From the NCBI GenBank assembly GCA_018830885.1, contig JAHJRI010000076.1, positions 53,268 through 117,267 on the forward strand: a stretch of DNA of 64,000 nt, given 5' to 3'. The DNA comes from a bacterium. GTDB taxonomy: Bacteria > SAR324 > XYD2-FULL-50-16. Below the pieces are notes generated by a model. It saw only the letters and a program-made list of their open reading frames with translations, was not told where the DNA came from and did no database searches. Every line of letters begins with the position of its first letter. The first letter of the stretch is position 1. This document shows positions 47,395 through 58,287 of the stretch, one piece after another. A program made the position numbers and the translations under genes.

Positions 47395-49831
47395 CGTTCA
47401 ACTCCTGTTCTAAAAAATCGGCCTTTTTGTCTGGAATGGTTATCTCACCGAGCGTAACGGGGATCTGCAGACAAACACGGGTTCCGCTGTTTTCTCGGGA
47501 TTCGATGGAGACTGCGCCACCCAGGGCTTCCATTTCAGTTTTGATCAGACTCATTCCCACGCCCCGACCCGAGATCAAGGTCATCGAGCTGGCAGTGCTG
47601 AAACCCGGTTCGAACAGAAGTGCCAGTATCTGGTCCCGGGGCAGGTTCTGCCGCATCTGATCAGCGGTGGATGGATCGATCAGGTTCAACTGCAGGGCCC
47701 GGGCCACCGTTTTTTCCAGATGTACCCCCTTGCCTTCATCCTTGACACAGATAACCAGCTTGTCACTGTTCTGCATGATCATCAGTTGAATCTGGGCTTT
47801 CCCCGGTTTTCCAAGCAGGCGGCGTTCACTGGGGGTTTCAATCCCATGGAAAACGGCGTTCTTGACCATTTGAATCAGGCAGGAACTCAGCCGGTGCAGG
47901 ATCAGCAGATTGACCAGAACCGGGGTCTTCTCAATCACCTTGAACACAACCTGTTTGTTCAGCAACCGGGCCGTGTCTGTGATGATCCGCTGCAACCTGG
48001 GAAAGACAATATCGAGTTTTACTTTATCCAGGGCAGACAACTCATTTTTCAGTTTCAACAGTGTTCCCCCATCCCCGTGATGCTGGTTGCCATTGTGACG
48101 ATCATCCAGCAACCGGTTCACCGTTTGTTTAATCTGCTGAAACTGTTTCAGCGAAATGCGGAACTCAGGCTCCCGGGAACGGGAAAGACCCAGATCTTTG
48201 GTTTCCTCTGTATGGCACAGACTCTTGGATACGACCAGCAAAGATAACAGGGTCTTGAAAGCAGTGGTCAAATAACCGGAGGCAGCCGGCTGAGCAGTGC
48301 TTTTAACGCTTTCCGCCAGACAGTCTTCGACTTCATGGGAAGCTGCTGCGATTGTATCGAGGCCGAAAGACTGCCCCATCCCCTTGACAGAATGGATCAA
48401 TCCCGCGATTAGCGGATGGTTCACTGCCAGAGAATGGGGCGTGGTCATATGGGACTGGGCGATCTCCAGGGAGATCTGCATTTCGTTCAGCGCTTCCGAC
48501 AGGTTTGCGTGATGTTCAGCCTCTGCGGCCATCACCTCCTCCATCAGTTTCATGGTTGAGTACTGGAACTCCTGGGTTTTCTCCTCTGTGTCCATGAACC
48601 TGAATTTCCCCAGGACTTCAGAATAGGTTCTGGTTTTGCTTAAATTCAGTGTAAAAGAGAGCTCTATCACTTTTCCCAGCACGGTTTCAAAGGTGAATCC
48701 GGGCGCCAGGTCGGTCAGTTCATCCCTGTTCATGGTCTCCAGCATAAACGGGTCGCCCAGCATCTTGAGCCAGCGTTGGAAGTGATCCTGCTGATCCCTG
48801 GGCTGGCTGATCAGGATCGTTTGCAGGATGTTTTTCCCTTTCAGGTTTTTCCAGGTGGGAAAATGCATCTGCCCAACCTGGGAATGGCTGAAGGTCTCCT
48901 GGATGATCAGGCCGGTTTCCGTTTCGATCAGGACCAGCAACTGTTCCAATTTGCTGAGCATGTTCTGGAAAGAGGAGAGCTCGCTCTGGTACTCCCTGCT
49001 CTGGGTCACGTCATCAATCCCGATGTCAAAACCGGTCGTCTGTTCGGACCCATCAGTCGTAAGATGATAAAACAGTCTGAATATCCGGGTACCCCCGTCC
49101 GGGTGCCGGTAGGTTACCTCATCCGGCAGCCGTTTCAATTTGGTGGAGAGACTCTCCGTATGGTTGCTGGCAAAGGCCTGGATGGCCTTGTCCCACTTGT
49201 CAGCCAGGGGGTTGCTCTCAGCAAACAGCAGTTCACTGAGCCTTCTGCCTGCCAGCTGCGTGATTCCCAGGTAATCGATGCACCGGCTGGAAAACTCGTC
49301 GGTAATCAATCCATCCAGATTGATCTTGATGATGCCGTGGGGGATATGTTTCAGGATTTCACTGAACCGGTGACTCAGTGACTGCAGACGACCGGTAATT
49401 GTCTGGAACATCTTCAGGCGCAAGGCGGGAATGGTGTCCACCACTGAGAGGAACGTCTGCCGCTCGATTTGCCAGACCTGGCATGGGGTGACGGCCCTTG
49501 CCGTAGCTGACGCGGTTGCTTCCCCTGAGAGGCATGACATTTCCCCCAGCGAATCCGTCGCACCTCTCTGGGCGACCCGATCATTGTTCACCAGAATATC
49601 CACCAGGCCCTGCCGGATAATATAAACCGCCGACACCGGTTCTCCCTGGATCAGGATGTCTTCCCCGATTTCTTTCTGTTTCAGGTGCAGATGATCCCCG
49701 ATCAGGTTCAATTCGGCATCATCGAGCTCTTTAAACAGGGGAACGGTGCGTATTCTATTAATCACGCCACTTCTGCCGGTGCCTTCTTTGTTCTGGTCCG
49801 GATGATGGATGTCCACCTGAGCCTGCTGCAT
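47381..49831 (-). CDS. Cyclic nucleotide-binding-domain, PAS, CheA-like HATPase protein
   Basis: cNMP motif IRTVPLFKELDDAELNLIGDHLHLKQKEIGEDILIQGEPVSAVYIIRQG; HATPase VKNAVFHGIETPSERRLLGK, ISGRGVGMSLIKTEMEALGGAVSIES. Confidence 0.85.
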   Translation of the reverse strand: MQQAQVDIHHPDQNKEGTGRSGVINRIRTVPLFKELDDAELNLIGDHLHLKQKEIGEDILIQGEPVSAVYIIRQGLVDILVNNDRVAQRGATDSLGEMSCLSGEATASATARAVTPCQVWQIERQTFLSVVDTIPALRLKMFQTITGRLQSLSHRFSEILKHIPHGIIKINLDGLITDEFSSRCIDYLGITQLAGRRLSELLFAESNPLADKWDKAIQAFASNHTESLSTKLKRLPDEVTYRHPDGGTRIFRLFYHLTTDGSEQTTGFDIGIDDVTQSREYQSELSSFQNMLSKLEQLLVLIETETGLIIQETFSHSQVGQMHFPTWKNLKGKNILQTILISQPRDQQDHFQRWLKMLGDPFMLETMNRDELTDLAPGFTFETVLGKVIELSFTLNLSKTRTYSEVLGKFRFMDTEEKTQEFQYSTMKLMEEVMAAEAEHHANLSEALNEMQISLEIAQSHMTTPHSLAVNHPLIAGLIHSVKGMGQSFGLDTIAAASHEVEDCLAESVKSTAQPAASGYLTTAFKTLLSLLVVSKSLCHTEETKDLGLSRSREPEFRISLKQFQQIKQTVNRLLDDRHNGNQHHGDGGTLLKLKNELSALDKVKLDIVFPRLQRIITDTARLLNKQVVFKVIEKTPVLVNLLILHRLSSCLIQMVKNAVFHGIETPSERRLLGKPGKAQIQLMIMQNSDKLVICVKDEGKGVHLEKTVARALQLNLIDPSTADQMRQNLPRDQILALLFEPGFSTASSMTLISGRGVGMSLIKTEMEALGGAVSIESRENSGTRVCLQIPVTLGEITIPDKKADFLEQELNDALS

Positions 49832-49839
49832 AATTTCTC

Positions 49840-50187
49840 CTATCCCTTGATGGCATCCAGCGCTTTGTCGAGCGAATCGAATACCGTCAGCAACTGGTCG
49901 ATGCCGGTCACGTTGATGGTTTTCAGCACAAATGGGGAGACCGCCAAAATAGACAGTGTCCCCCCGATACCGTCCAGCTCCTTGTAGATCCACATGACCA
50001 CTCCGATTTCCGAACTGGAGAGCCACTCCTTATCTATCAGGTCCAGAAACAGGGTCTTCAACCCGGAAGATTTTAAATCGGCCATGGCATCCTTCACATG
50101 GGCTGGATCCTCCAGCTCGGTTTCAGGCCGCCAGATGGCAGCTTTGTCTTCCTGCAACAGGTCAATTTTCATGGTGTTGATCTCCAA
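49840..50187 (-). CDS. STAS-domain anti-anti-sigma-like protein
   Basis: SGLKTLFLDLIDKEWLSSSEIGVVMWIYKEL...LTVFDSLDKALDAIKG. Confidence 0.8.
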   Translation of the reverse strand: MEINTMKIDLLQEDKAAIWRPETELEDPAHVKDAMADLKSSGLKTLFLDLIDKEWLSSSEIGVVMWIYKELDGIGGTLSILAVSPFVLKTINVTGIDQLLTVFDSLDKALDAIKG

Positions 50188-50193
50188 ATTGTG

Positions 50194-53100
50194 TTAAACC
50201 ACCTCCAGGGCGATCATGGTGACATCGTCATTAAAGCCGCGATGGTTGGAAAAATCAAAACAGAACTGGTATATGGCTTCCAGCAGCTGGTCAACAGGCT
50301 GCCGGCTGTGTGTGAGCAGGAAGGCTTCCAGTTTTTCCCCATCCAGCATCTCTCCTTTGCCATTGGTTACCTCCAGCATACCGTCTGTATACACCAGCAC
50401 CTTGTCTCCAGGTTGCAGGGCAATGGATTTTGATTCAAAGGGCAGTCGCGGTTTCTCAAACATCCCGACAACCATTCCCGATGTCTGGAGCTGGATCAGT
50501 TTTTCAGCCCCGGGACGTATCAGATACCCGGGTGGATGCCCGGCGCTGGTGTATGTCAGGACCTTTTTTCCTAAATCGTAATGACAGTAGAACATGGTCG
50601 CATATTTACCGCCAGGCAGTTTGCCTGCCAGAAAGGCGTTTGACAGCTGCATAAAGGCATCCGGGGGTGAAAAGCTGCTCCTGCTGTTCTTGAACGTGGT
50701 CAGGTACAGAAAAGAGAGCAGAGCCGCAGGAATACCATGCCCGGTCACATCCCCGACAAGAATGCCCAGGCTGCCGGGATCATCTGTCACCAGATCATAA
50801 AAATCCCCGCCGATCTGGGCCATGGGGTGGTACTTGACAGCCAGTTTCAGATCCGGCAGTTCAGGCGGCTCTGCCGGAAGCAGCGCCAATTGTACCAGTC
50901 GGGCCTGCTCCAGCTCTTCAGTCATCTGCTGGTAGACAGTCTCCAGTTTTTTCTGCTGGATTCTGATCTTTTCTTCTGCCTTCCTGCGGTCCGTAATATC
51001 GGTCTGAAAACAGAGCGCTGCCGGACGGTTTTCCCAGTCGAACGGGATCACCCGGGTATCCAGCCAGCGAATATCTCCGGATTGATTGATAATCCGATAG
51101 GTAACCTCATTCGATACCGGTTCCCCTCTCAGGCGCTTAAAATGCCGCTCCCTGACCATCTCCAGGTCATCTTGATGTACCACATCGGCAAAGTCCCCCG
51201 ATTCATTGCCGTTTTCGTTTGCAGTAAAGCCATTCAGTTTCCGCTTCGCCGGATTAAGAAAGGTGGTTTTCCCGTCCTGTGCGACAAACATGGCGATGGG
51301 GGAGTTGTCAAAAATAATCTTATGCCGGGCTTCGCTTTTAACCAGAGCCGCTTTTAAACGATGGCTTTCGATGGTCCGACCCAATTTTTCAGCCAGGGTT
51401 TTCACCAGCTGTTGCTCTTCCTTGAGAAATGGTCCAATATCACCTGCAGGTCTCTCTTCGGAATAAAAAACCACCAGGTGACCGATTGTCTGACCCTGGT
51501 TTTTGATGTCAGCACGGATGGACCATTTTTCCAGGACAGGCAGTTCTCCATGGGGGGAGATGATCTCTTTTCCATCCTGAAATACAATGCGGGAATGGGT
51601 CACTTCGGGATATTGCATTGCCTGGGAAATAAGATCGATGGCACCGGAATAGATACCGTCCAGGGTGATGTCTGTTCTTTCAACCAGTTCTCCCATACCA
51701 TACAGGCAGTTCATCTCCTTGATCCGTTCGTTGAGTTCTGCGGTTTTCCGACGCAGTTGTTCTTCAGCAGCCATCCGGTCGGTGATATCAAAACCGGTAC
51801 ACATGAACTCGACCAGTTTTCCCGAGTCGTCGAAAACGGGGGTATTCCGCCAGGAGACCCAGACCTGGCGGCCATCTTTGCGCCGGTTTTCATTCTCATT
51901 ATCATTATATTTGTCTGGATGGTTGATCATCTCCTCCAGCCACATCCCCATGTCTCGTCCGGTGCTTTTTTCAACATCCGGTGTGATGGTCTCCAGGATA
52001 TTTTTTCCCAGCACCTCCGCTTCAGAATAACCAAAAAATGTCTGTCCGAAGCGATTCAAAAAGGTGAAGTTGAACCGACTATCGGCCTTCATGATAACTA
52101 TGTTCAAAGACTGGACCAGCTCCCTGTACTGCGTTTCGCTTTGACGGAGAGCAGCTTCCATGTTGAGGCGTTCGGTGGTATCGATGATAAACCCCAGTAC
52201 CGCGGGCCTGTCGTCCCAGAGAAAAGCGGAGGATTTGAGATCTACCCGGCGGTTATCGCCGCTCCTGGTTTTTACCCTGAAGGAGAAAATACCGGTCGGA
52301 AGGTTCCCCTGGGACTGTTTACGGAGATCCTGCAGAACCCCTGCCAGGTCATCCGGGTGGATGAAATGGGCAACAGGGGTACTTTCCAGCTCATCCGGCC
52401 GGTATCCAAACAGGGTCTCTGTTTCTGCATTGTGAAACACGATCCGGTCGTCATGGACCACAATGATGGGTATCGGGGCACTGTTAAACAGGGACTCGTA
52501 ATTTTTTCGGGTCCTGAACACCTGCTTTTCCAATTGTTTCCTGGGGTTATATCCCGAATAATGCTTGTTATATGAATATTATCGGTCGCCGTCCAGTGAG
52601 CGAGTGTCAGTTCGATGGCCAGTTCATGACCGTCTTTGTGAATCCCGTAAAGTTCTACGGGCTGGGTAATTTTCCGCTGTCCGGTTTGCCGGAACCGGCT
52701 GAAACCGTTCTGGTGAGATTCCTTGAAGCGGTCCGGGATCAGCAGGTTGATATTCTTTCCCAGCACTTCAGTTTCCGCATACCCGAATATCCGGGTTGCG
52801 GCATTGTTCCACAGATTCATGATGCCTTCACTGTCGGCACAGATGATGGCGTCACTGGCATTCAGAAATATGGATTTGAAGCGGATTTCACTTTCCCTGA
52901 TATTGGTAATATCCTTACCGACACAGAGAATACCCCGGGACTGGCCGTTTTCGTCCCACAGGTAGGAAACGGAGATGCGGAGATAAACCGTGCGACCAGA
53001 CCGGGTCGGATATACCCCTTCAATCATTCTCAGAAATCCGTCTTCAAACAGATCCCCGACGCTGTCCAGTCGTATTTTTTCCAGAACATCATGCCCCAGT

Positions 53101-53546
53101 ATCACCGTCACCGACTGCCCTACCAGTTCAGAGGCTTCATAACCGAATGTGTTCAATGTGGCAATATTGGCATCTTCAATCACCCCATGATTGTTCAGCA
53201 CAAGCATCAGGTCCGCCATGGACTGGATAATATTCTCCAGACGATTCCGGGATTGCTGCAGTTCAGCTGTTCGATCCTCAACCAGGCCTCCCAGGGAGTG
53301 GAGCAGGGTCTGGATCCGGTCCTGCCTGTGACCGACCATGCCGGCCAGCAGACCCAGCAGGAAGGGTGCTGAGTCAATGACCCACAGAAGTGGATTTGAT
53401 GACTGAATATGAACGATGCGGGCTACCGTCAATGGTCCTGCATCCAGATGCCATGCGATCACCGTCGCTGCCACGGGAAACAGCAAACCCAGCAGTATTC
53501 CATAGAGGGCATAGCGAATGATCTGTGATTGGTTGAACGTTTTCAT
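50194..53546 (-). CDS. Membrane multi-PAS/GAF sensor with C-terminal SpoIIE-type PP2C phosphatase (single frameshift near 52543-52546)
   Basis: Two overlapping ORFs (53546-52272, 52533-50194) join as ...ITSIIRDITP-RKQLEKQVFRTRKNYESLF; C-terminus IGGDFYDLVTD...GILVGDVTGHGIPAALLS...ALEVV. Confidence 0.82.
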
Positions 53547-53655
53547 TACCGATCCGGATCAGGAAGAAAAGTGATTTAAAGGTTTCTCGAAACAAATGGA
53601 CGGTTAACGCATCAGGAATCGATGGCAACGGGCATCTTTATTCAATTCCTAGAAT

Positions 53656-54561
53656 TCAAGTCTGGCTCTCACGATATTTCACCAGCGTAATTTCATTTCC
53701 CGTTTCATTCCAGGTCACATCATCGCAGAAAGAGCGGATCATCAGTAGTCCCCGGCCACTGGGCTCGAGAAAACTCTCGGGATCCAGGGGATCAGGCAGT
53801 TTTCTGTAATCGAAGCCTACTCCCTCATCACGAATCACAAATGATATTTTATCTGGCTCCACCATCGAACGGATGAACACTTTCCTTGTATTGTACGGCG
53901 CCTGGCCGTTTCTTTCCCGGGCCAGTGCCTGAAAGGTGTTGAAACTGTTGATATCGTCCTTTGTCTTAATACTGGAGGGAATCTCCAGGTTTCCATGAAA
54001 TACGGCATTGCTCAATGCTTCTATCAGGGAGATCTGCAGGGACTGGATCTCCGCCTTCACGTTCGGGGTCGCCAGGTTGTGGCATAAAAACCGGGCCATC
54101 CCGTTGATCTTGTCTGGATTGCCATCAAACAGATAGGTCGTTGACGCGTTGACTTGACACCCCATAAATGATTTGTCTGTTGTTTCGTCTGTCCTCAGTC
54201 GGGCCGCCCGCTCGATACTGTGATGGACATCCTGCTCTTCATAGGGTTTGGTGATGTAGTCACAGGCGCCACAGCGCAGTGCTTCAATCACATCTTCCAG
54301 TTCACGGTAGGCAGAGATGATGATCACCGGCGTCTGCGGGCTGCTTTTTTTGATGGCACACAACAATGAGAGACCATCCATTTCCGGCATGCGGATATCC
54401 GTGATAACAAAATCGAAATCCGCCTTATGAAAAAGACCCAGGGCGATTTTACCGTTTTCAGCCGCAGTGACGGAATGTCCTTTCAGCTCCAGGAGCGTCT
54501 GCAGGAAAAAACGGTTGTCTTCCAGATCTTCTGCAATCAATATTTTATAATTCATGGTCAA
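53656..54561 (-). CDS. Receiver domain fused to RsbW-like HATPase (serine kinase-type)
   Basis: ILIAEDLEDNRFFLQTLL...DITKPYEEQDV; SLIEALSNAVFHGNLEI, FVIRDEGVGFDYRKLPDPLDPESFLEPSGRGLLMIRSFCDDV. Confidence 0.88.
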   Translation of the reverse strand: MTMNYKILIAEDLEDNRFFLQTLLELKGHSVTAAENGKIALGLFHKADFDFVITDIRMPEMDGLSLLCAIKKSSPQTPVIIISAYRELEDVIEALRCGACDYITKPYEEQDVHHSIERAARLRTDETTDKSFMGCQVNASTTYLFDGNPDKINGMARFLCHNLATPNVKAEIQSLQISLIEALSNAVFHGNLEIPSSIKTKDDINSFNTFQALARERNGQAPYNTRKVFIRSMVEPDKISFVIRDEGVGFDYRKLPDPLDPESFLEPSGRGLLMIRSFCDDVTWNETGNEITLVKYRESQT

Positions 54562-54638
54562 TCTCAGTTGCCCGTCGGGATGTTCATGTTCTTTGAAGAT
54601 ACCAGAAATAAACGGATTAAGCGAACTTCAATAAAACC

Positions 54639-56711
54639 TCAATTCGTTTTCAGGTGTCTGTCTTCGATAACCTTCTGTATCCTTTCATCCAGCACTTCAA
54701 AGTCAAAGGGTTTATGCAGGACAGCATCGATTCCCATCTTCCGGCAGGTTCGTTCATTTTCGGAATCGACCCGGCCGGTACAGATGATGATTGGTATATC
54801 GGGTTGGATGGTCCTTATTTTCTGTGCCAGTTCGAGTGCGGAGATATCCTGTATCTTCTGGTCGGCAATGACGATGTCAAATTGCCGGGGGTTGCTGCTG
54901 AACAGCTGCAGTGCCCTCGTCCCGGAAGCCTCGGTGGTGACATGGTAACCTGCCTCTTCCAGGTTCAGCCGGTTCAGCTCCAGGATGGACACTTCGTCAT
55001 CGACCAGTAAAACCGATGCCCCGCCATCTTCTGCCGCAATCTTCCCGAGGTTTGAGACAGTGTCTGTCTGTGTCAGGTAAGCCGGGAGAATAACATGAAA
55101 TTCAGTACCCCTTTCCGGAATGCTTTTGACGTCGATGACCCCGTCCATCTGTTCCACAATTCCCATCACCACCGATAACCCCAGACCAATATGGGCCGTA
55201 TCTTTCCGGGTCGTGAAAAAGGGATCGAATATCTGCTCCCTGGTTTCGTTATTCATGCCGTGGCCTGTATCCTCAAACACCATGCAGACGCAGGGTGTCT
55301 CTTGGGTGTCGTTTTTGAGCTGCAGCAGCGGGTGTCCTTCCCTGTTGAAGAGCCTGACCCGCAGTTTCCCGCCTTCCGGCATCGCATCGACGGCATTTTC
55401 ACTCAGGTTCAGGACCAGCTGTCTGATCTGTTTCAGATTTCCAAAGACAGGGGTGAGCTGGTTGATCATCTCCAGTTTAAGCGCCACCGTTTTCGGCAGG
55501 TTTGTACGCACTTCATCGAATACCTGGGGCAGAATGGACGCCATTTCAATCTTCTCTAGAACTACATCGACCTTTTGGCTGAAGAGCCTGACCTGGGCGA
55601 TGATATGGGAAGCCCGGTAAGCAGCCTTGATGACGCGATCGAGGTAATCGGACTCTGTGCTGTCCGGGGCCAGTGTTTTTCTGACCATTTTTGAAAACCC
55701 GATAATCGGCACCAGCAGATTGTTGAATTCGTGGGCCACACCACCGGTGAGTGTGGCGATGGTTTTGAGTTTTCGAATTTGACGCTGCTGGGTTTCCAGT
55801 TGGCGTTTCTCCATGTCCTTCTCTTTCTGGTCGGTGATATCCTGAATCAAGGAAAAAAAGCCATGGGGAATGTCTTCAACCATATGGGGAATGCAGGAGG
55901 CACTGAAAAAACGGCTCTTTTGCCCTCTGTCCGGTATCTCCAGTTCAAACTGGATGGGCAATCCTTTCAGAACCCTATCAATATGGGGCTTTGTCTTTGC
56001 GGTCAGGTCAGCTGTAATTCCGGTTTCAATAGATTCTCCTTCCAGGTTTTTATCTTCTCCAACCAGTTCCTGATACTGGTGGTTGACATATTGGTAACGG
56101 CGGTCCGAATCAACAAAAGCCACCATGGCCGGGATATTATCGATTACCAGACGCATGCGTGCTTCGCTACGCTGCAACTCCAGGTTGGCTGTTTCCACGG
56201 CTGCCGTTCTGTCTTTGACACGCGCCTCCAGAGATTCCCTGGCTTTTGTCAATTCCAGTTCCACGTTACTGCGGTGCGCTATTTCCTGGTGCAACGCCTG
56301 ATTGGATGCCTCGAGCTGTTTTTTCTGCCGGCAGAGTGTCAAAAAGACACTCACTTTGCTTTTCAGGATATTCCCGTCGATGGGTTTGACCAGGTAGTCC
56401 ACGGCTCCGCTCTGATACCCCTGCTGAATGTTTCGGGTTTCCCTGCCAAAGGCCGTGATGAAAATAATCGGGGTATCCATCCGGGAATGAATCATGTGGG
56501 CAGTCTCATATCCATCCATTTCCGGCATCTGGACATCCAGCAGGATCAGGGCGAACTCATGCTTCAGGATCAGTTCCAGGGCCCTGTTCCCGCTGGTTGC
56601 CGTCAACAGGTCGGCCTCAAAGTCTTCCAGCAGGTGAAGCAGTGCATCCAGGTTTTCCTGTCTGTCATCCACCAGCAAAATTTTTGGTTTTCCCGGAATG
56701 TGTGTTCCCAT
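54639..56711 (-). CDS. Hybrid histidine kinase REC-PAS-HK-REC
   Basis: ILLVDDRQENLDALL, GGVAHEFNNLLVPIIGFSKMV, SVLLVDDEVSILELNRLNLEEAG. Confidence 0.92.
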   Translation of the reverse strand: MGTHIPGKPKILLVDDRQENLDALLHLLEDFEADLLTATSGNRALELILKHEFALILLDVQMPEMDGYETAHMIHSRMDTPIIFITAFGRETRNIQQGYQSGAVDYLVKPIDGNILKSKVSVFLTLCRQKKQLEASNQALHQEIAHRSNVELELTKARESLEARVKDRTAAVETANLELQRSEARMRLVIDNIPAMVAFVDSDRRYQYVNHQYQELVGEDKNLEGESIETGITADLTAKTKPHIDRVLKGLPIQFELEIPDRGQKSRFFSASCIPHMVEDIPHGFFSLIQDITDQKEKDMEKRQLETQQRQIRKLKTIATLTGGVAHEFNNLLVPIIGFSKMVRKTLAPDSTESDYLDRVIKAAYRASHIIAQVRLFSQKVDVVLEKIEMASILPQVFDEVRTNLPKTVALKLEMINQLTPVFGNLKQIRQLVLNLSENAVDAMPEGGKLRVRLFNREGHPLLQLKNDTQETPCVCMVFEDTGHGMNNETREQIFDPFFTTRKDTAHIGLGLSVVMGIVEQMDGVIDVKSIPERGTEFHVILPAYLTQTDTVSNLGKIAAEDGGASVLLVDDEVSILELNRLNLEEAGYHVTTEASGTRALQLFSSNPRQFDIVIADQKIQDISALELAQKIRTIQPDIPIIICTGRVDSENERTCRKMGIDAVLHKPFDFEVLDERIQKVIEDRHLKTN

Positions 56712-56751
56712 GTCATCCTTGTCTGATGATGCTCCCGTTTATTTAACACAG

Positions 56752-56777
56752 AAAACCGTGTCCTTTGGGCACGGTTA
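56752..56777. repeat. Hairpin AACCGTGTCC-TTT-GGGCACGGTT, copy 2
   Basis: Near-identical to 11211-11235; terminator-like on minus strand after cheB. Confidence 0.55.
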
Positions 56778-56781
56778 GGTT

Positions 56782-57387
56782 TCATTTCAATGTCCGTGTT
56801 GAGACAAGCGCCGCCAGAAAGGGAATAATCCCATCCAGTGGCAGAATATAATCCACCGGCACCATGTCAATCGCCGACTGGGGCATGAACGGAGCCTCAG
56901 CGGTTCGCGGATCCTGGACGATGGTCAAACCACCGGCTTTTTTGATCTCCAGCAGGCCCCTGCTGCCATCATGGCTGGCCCCCGTCAGAACAATGCCAAT
57001 CAGGTGCGAACCGTATGTGTCCGCGGCTGTTTCAAACAGGACATCAATGGAGGGACGGGTATAGTTCACGGTTGCGCGGGTCGAGAGGCTGAATGTCCGG
57101 TTCTGCTCCACCAGCAGATGGTAGTTGGCGGGTGCCGTGTAAATATATCCCTGGCGAATAATCTCCTTCTCGTCCGCCTCTTTCACTGTCAGAGCACAGA
57201 AATCATTAAGCGATCTGGCCAGATAGTCGTCTGATGAGGGGGCCATGTGCTGTACGATCAACATCGGGGTTGGAAATGTCGCGGGAAGCCCCGGCAGTAT
57301 CCTGTGCAATGCCTGCCACCCGCCTGCTGAAACCCCCACCACGATGGCTTCAAATCTCATTTTGTGAACCGGGTTTGATTGAGGCAT
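56782..57387 (-). CDS. cheB: CheB-type protein-glutamate methylesterase (no receiver domain)
   Basis: VVGVSAGGWQALHRILPGLPATFPTPMLIVQHMAPSSDDYLARSLN, VLTGASHDGSRGLLEIKKAGG. Confidence 0.88.
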   Translation of the reverse strand: MPQSNPVHKMRFEAIVVGVSAGGWQALHRILPGLPATFPTPMLIVQHMAPSSDDYLARSLNDFCALTVKEADEKEIIRQGYIYTAPANYHLLVEQNRTFSLSTRATVNYTRPSIDVLFETAADTYGSHLIGIVLTGASHDGSRGLLEIKKAGGLTIVQDPRTAEAPFMPQSAIDMVPVDYILPLDGIIPFLAALVSTRTLK

Positions 57388-58217
57388 TTCCGATAGATGA
57401 TTTCCGGTCTTACAAATTCTTCAAAAACCGCTTCGACCTCGGAAAACCGCAGGGTCTCTTTTTTTCCCAGACAAAGGAACCCTCCCTGGCAGAGACTCTC
57501 CCTGAACAGTTGATAGACATGGTTCTGCAACTCCTTGTTGAAGTATATCATGACGTTGCGGCAGCTGACGAGCTGCATTTCATTGAACACGGTATCGGTG
57601 GCCAGATTGTGGGCCGAGAAAACAACCTGCTCCTTTAAATCCTGTCTCATGATCGCTGAGTCATAGCGGGCGGTATAATAGTCTGAAAAAGCATGCTGCC
57701 CCCCGGCTTTCTGGTAATTGCCAGTGTACGCCTGCATCTTCGCGAGCGGATAGATCCCATCCCTCGCTTTTTTCAACACGATTTCATTAAAATCGGTGGC
57801 ATATATCTGGAAACGGTTTCCAAACCCTTCTTCTTTCAGGATGATCGCCATGGAGTACACCTCCTCACCGGTGGCACATCCCGCCACCCAGATCCGCAGA
57901 AAAGGATATGTTTTCAGGACCGGAATTACCTGGGTCCGAAACACCTTATAAAACGAGGGATTCCGAAACATTTCGGTGACATTGATGGACAGGTCCAGCA
58001 ACAAGGTCTCGAAAAAGGTCCTGTTTGTCAGGATCCGATGCTGCATCGCAGATACATCGGTCAATCCCGACGTTACCAGTCGGTGCAGCACCCGCCGTTT
58101 CAGCGAAGCTTTGGCGTACCGTCTGAAATCGTGCCCGTATTTCAGGTAAATGGCTTCCAGGAGCAGTCTGATCTCTAAATCTTCGCTGTTCATTTCATTC
58201 CTGTTGAAAATAACCAC
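57357..58217 (-). CDS. cheR: CheR-type methyltransferase
   Basis: VTEMFRNPSFYKVFRTQVIPVLKTYPFLRIWVAGCATGEEVYSMAIILKE. Confidence 0.92.
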   Translation of the reverse strand: MVIFNRNEMNSEDLEIRLLLEAIYLKYGHDFRRYAKASLKRRVLHRLVTSGLTDVSAMQHRILTNRTFFETLLLDLSINVTEMFRNPSFYKVFRTQVIPVLKTYPFLRIWVAGCATGEEVYSMAIILKEEGFGNRFQIYATDFNEIVLKKARDGIYPLAKMQAYTGNYQKAGGQHAFSDYYTARYDSAIMRQDLKEQVVFSAHNLATDTVFNEMQLVSCRNVMIYFNKELQNHVYQLFRESLCQGGFLCLGKKETLRFSEVEAVFEEFVRPEIIYRKCLNQTRFTK

Positions 58218-58287
58218 TCAAGGCCATCATGATGATGTGTTGCATGAGCCGACCCTGGAATCGGCTGTTCGTGTCAAAACCCTTCTG

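Noticed and set aside
52272-52546. Possible second selenoprotein or recoding event at the SpoIIE sensor ORF junction
   Set aside because: The junction is a frame change at a homopolymer, not an in-frame UGA; no SECIS-like hairpin expected or needed.
51361-52575. 404-aa + strand ORF
   Set aside because: Antisense to the PAS/SpoIIE sensor gene; no recognisable motifs.
55731-56726. 331-aa + strand ORF
   Set aside because: Antisense to the REC-PAS-HK-REC gene with clear motifs.
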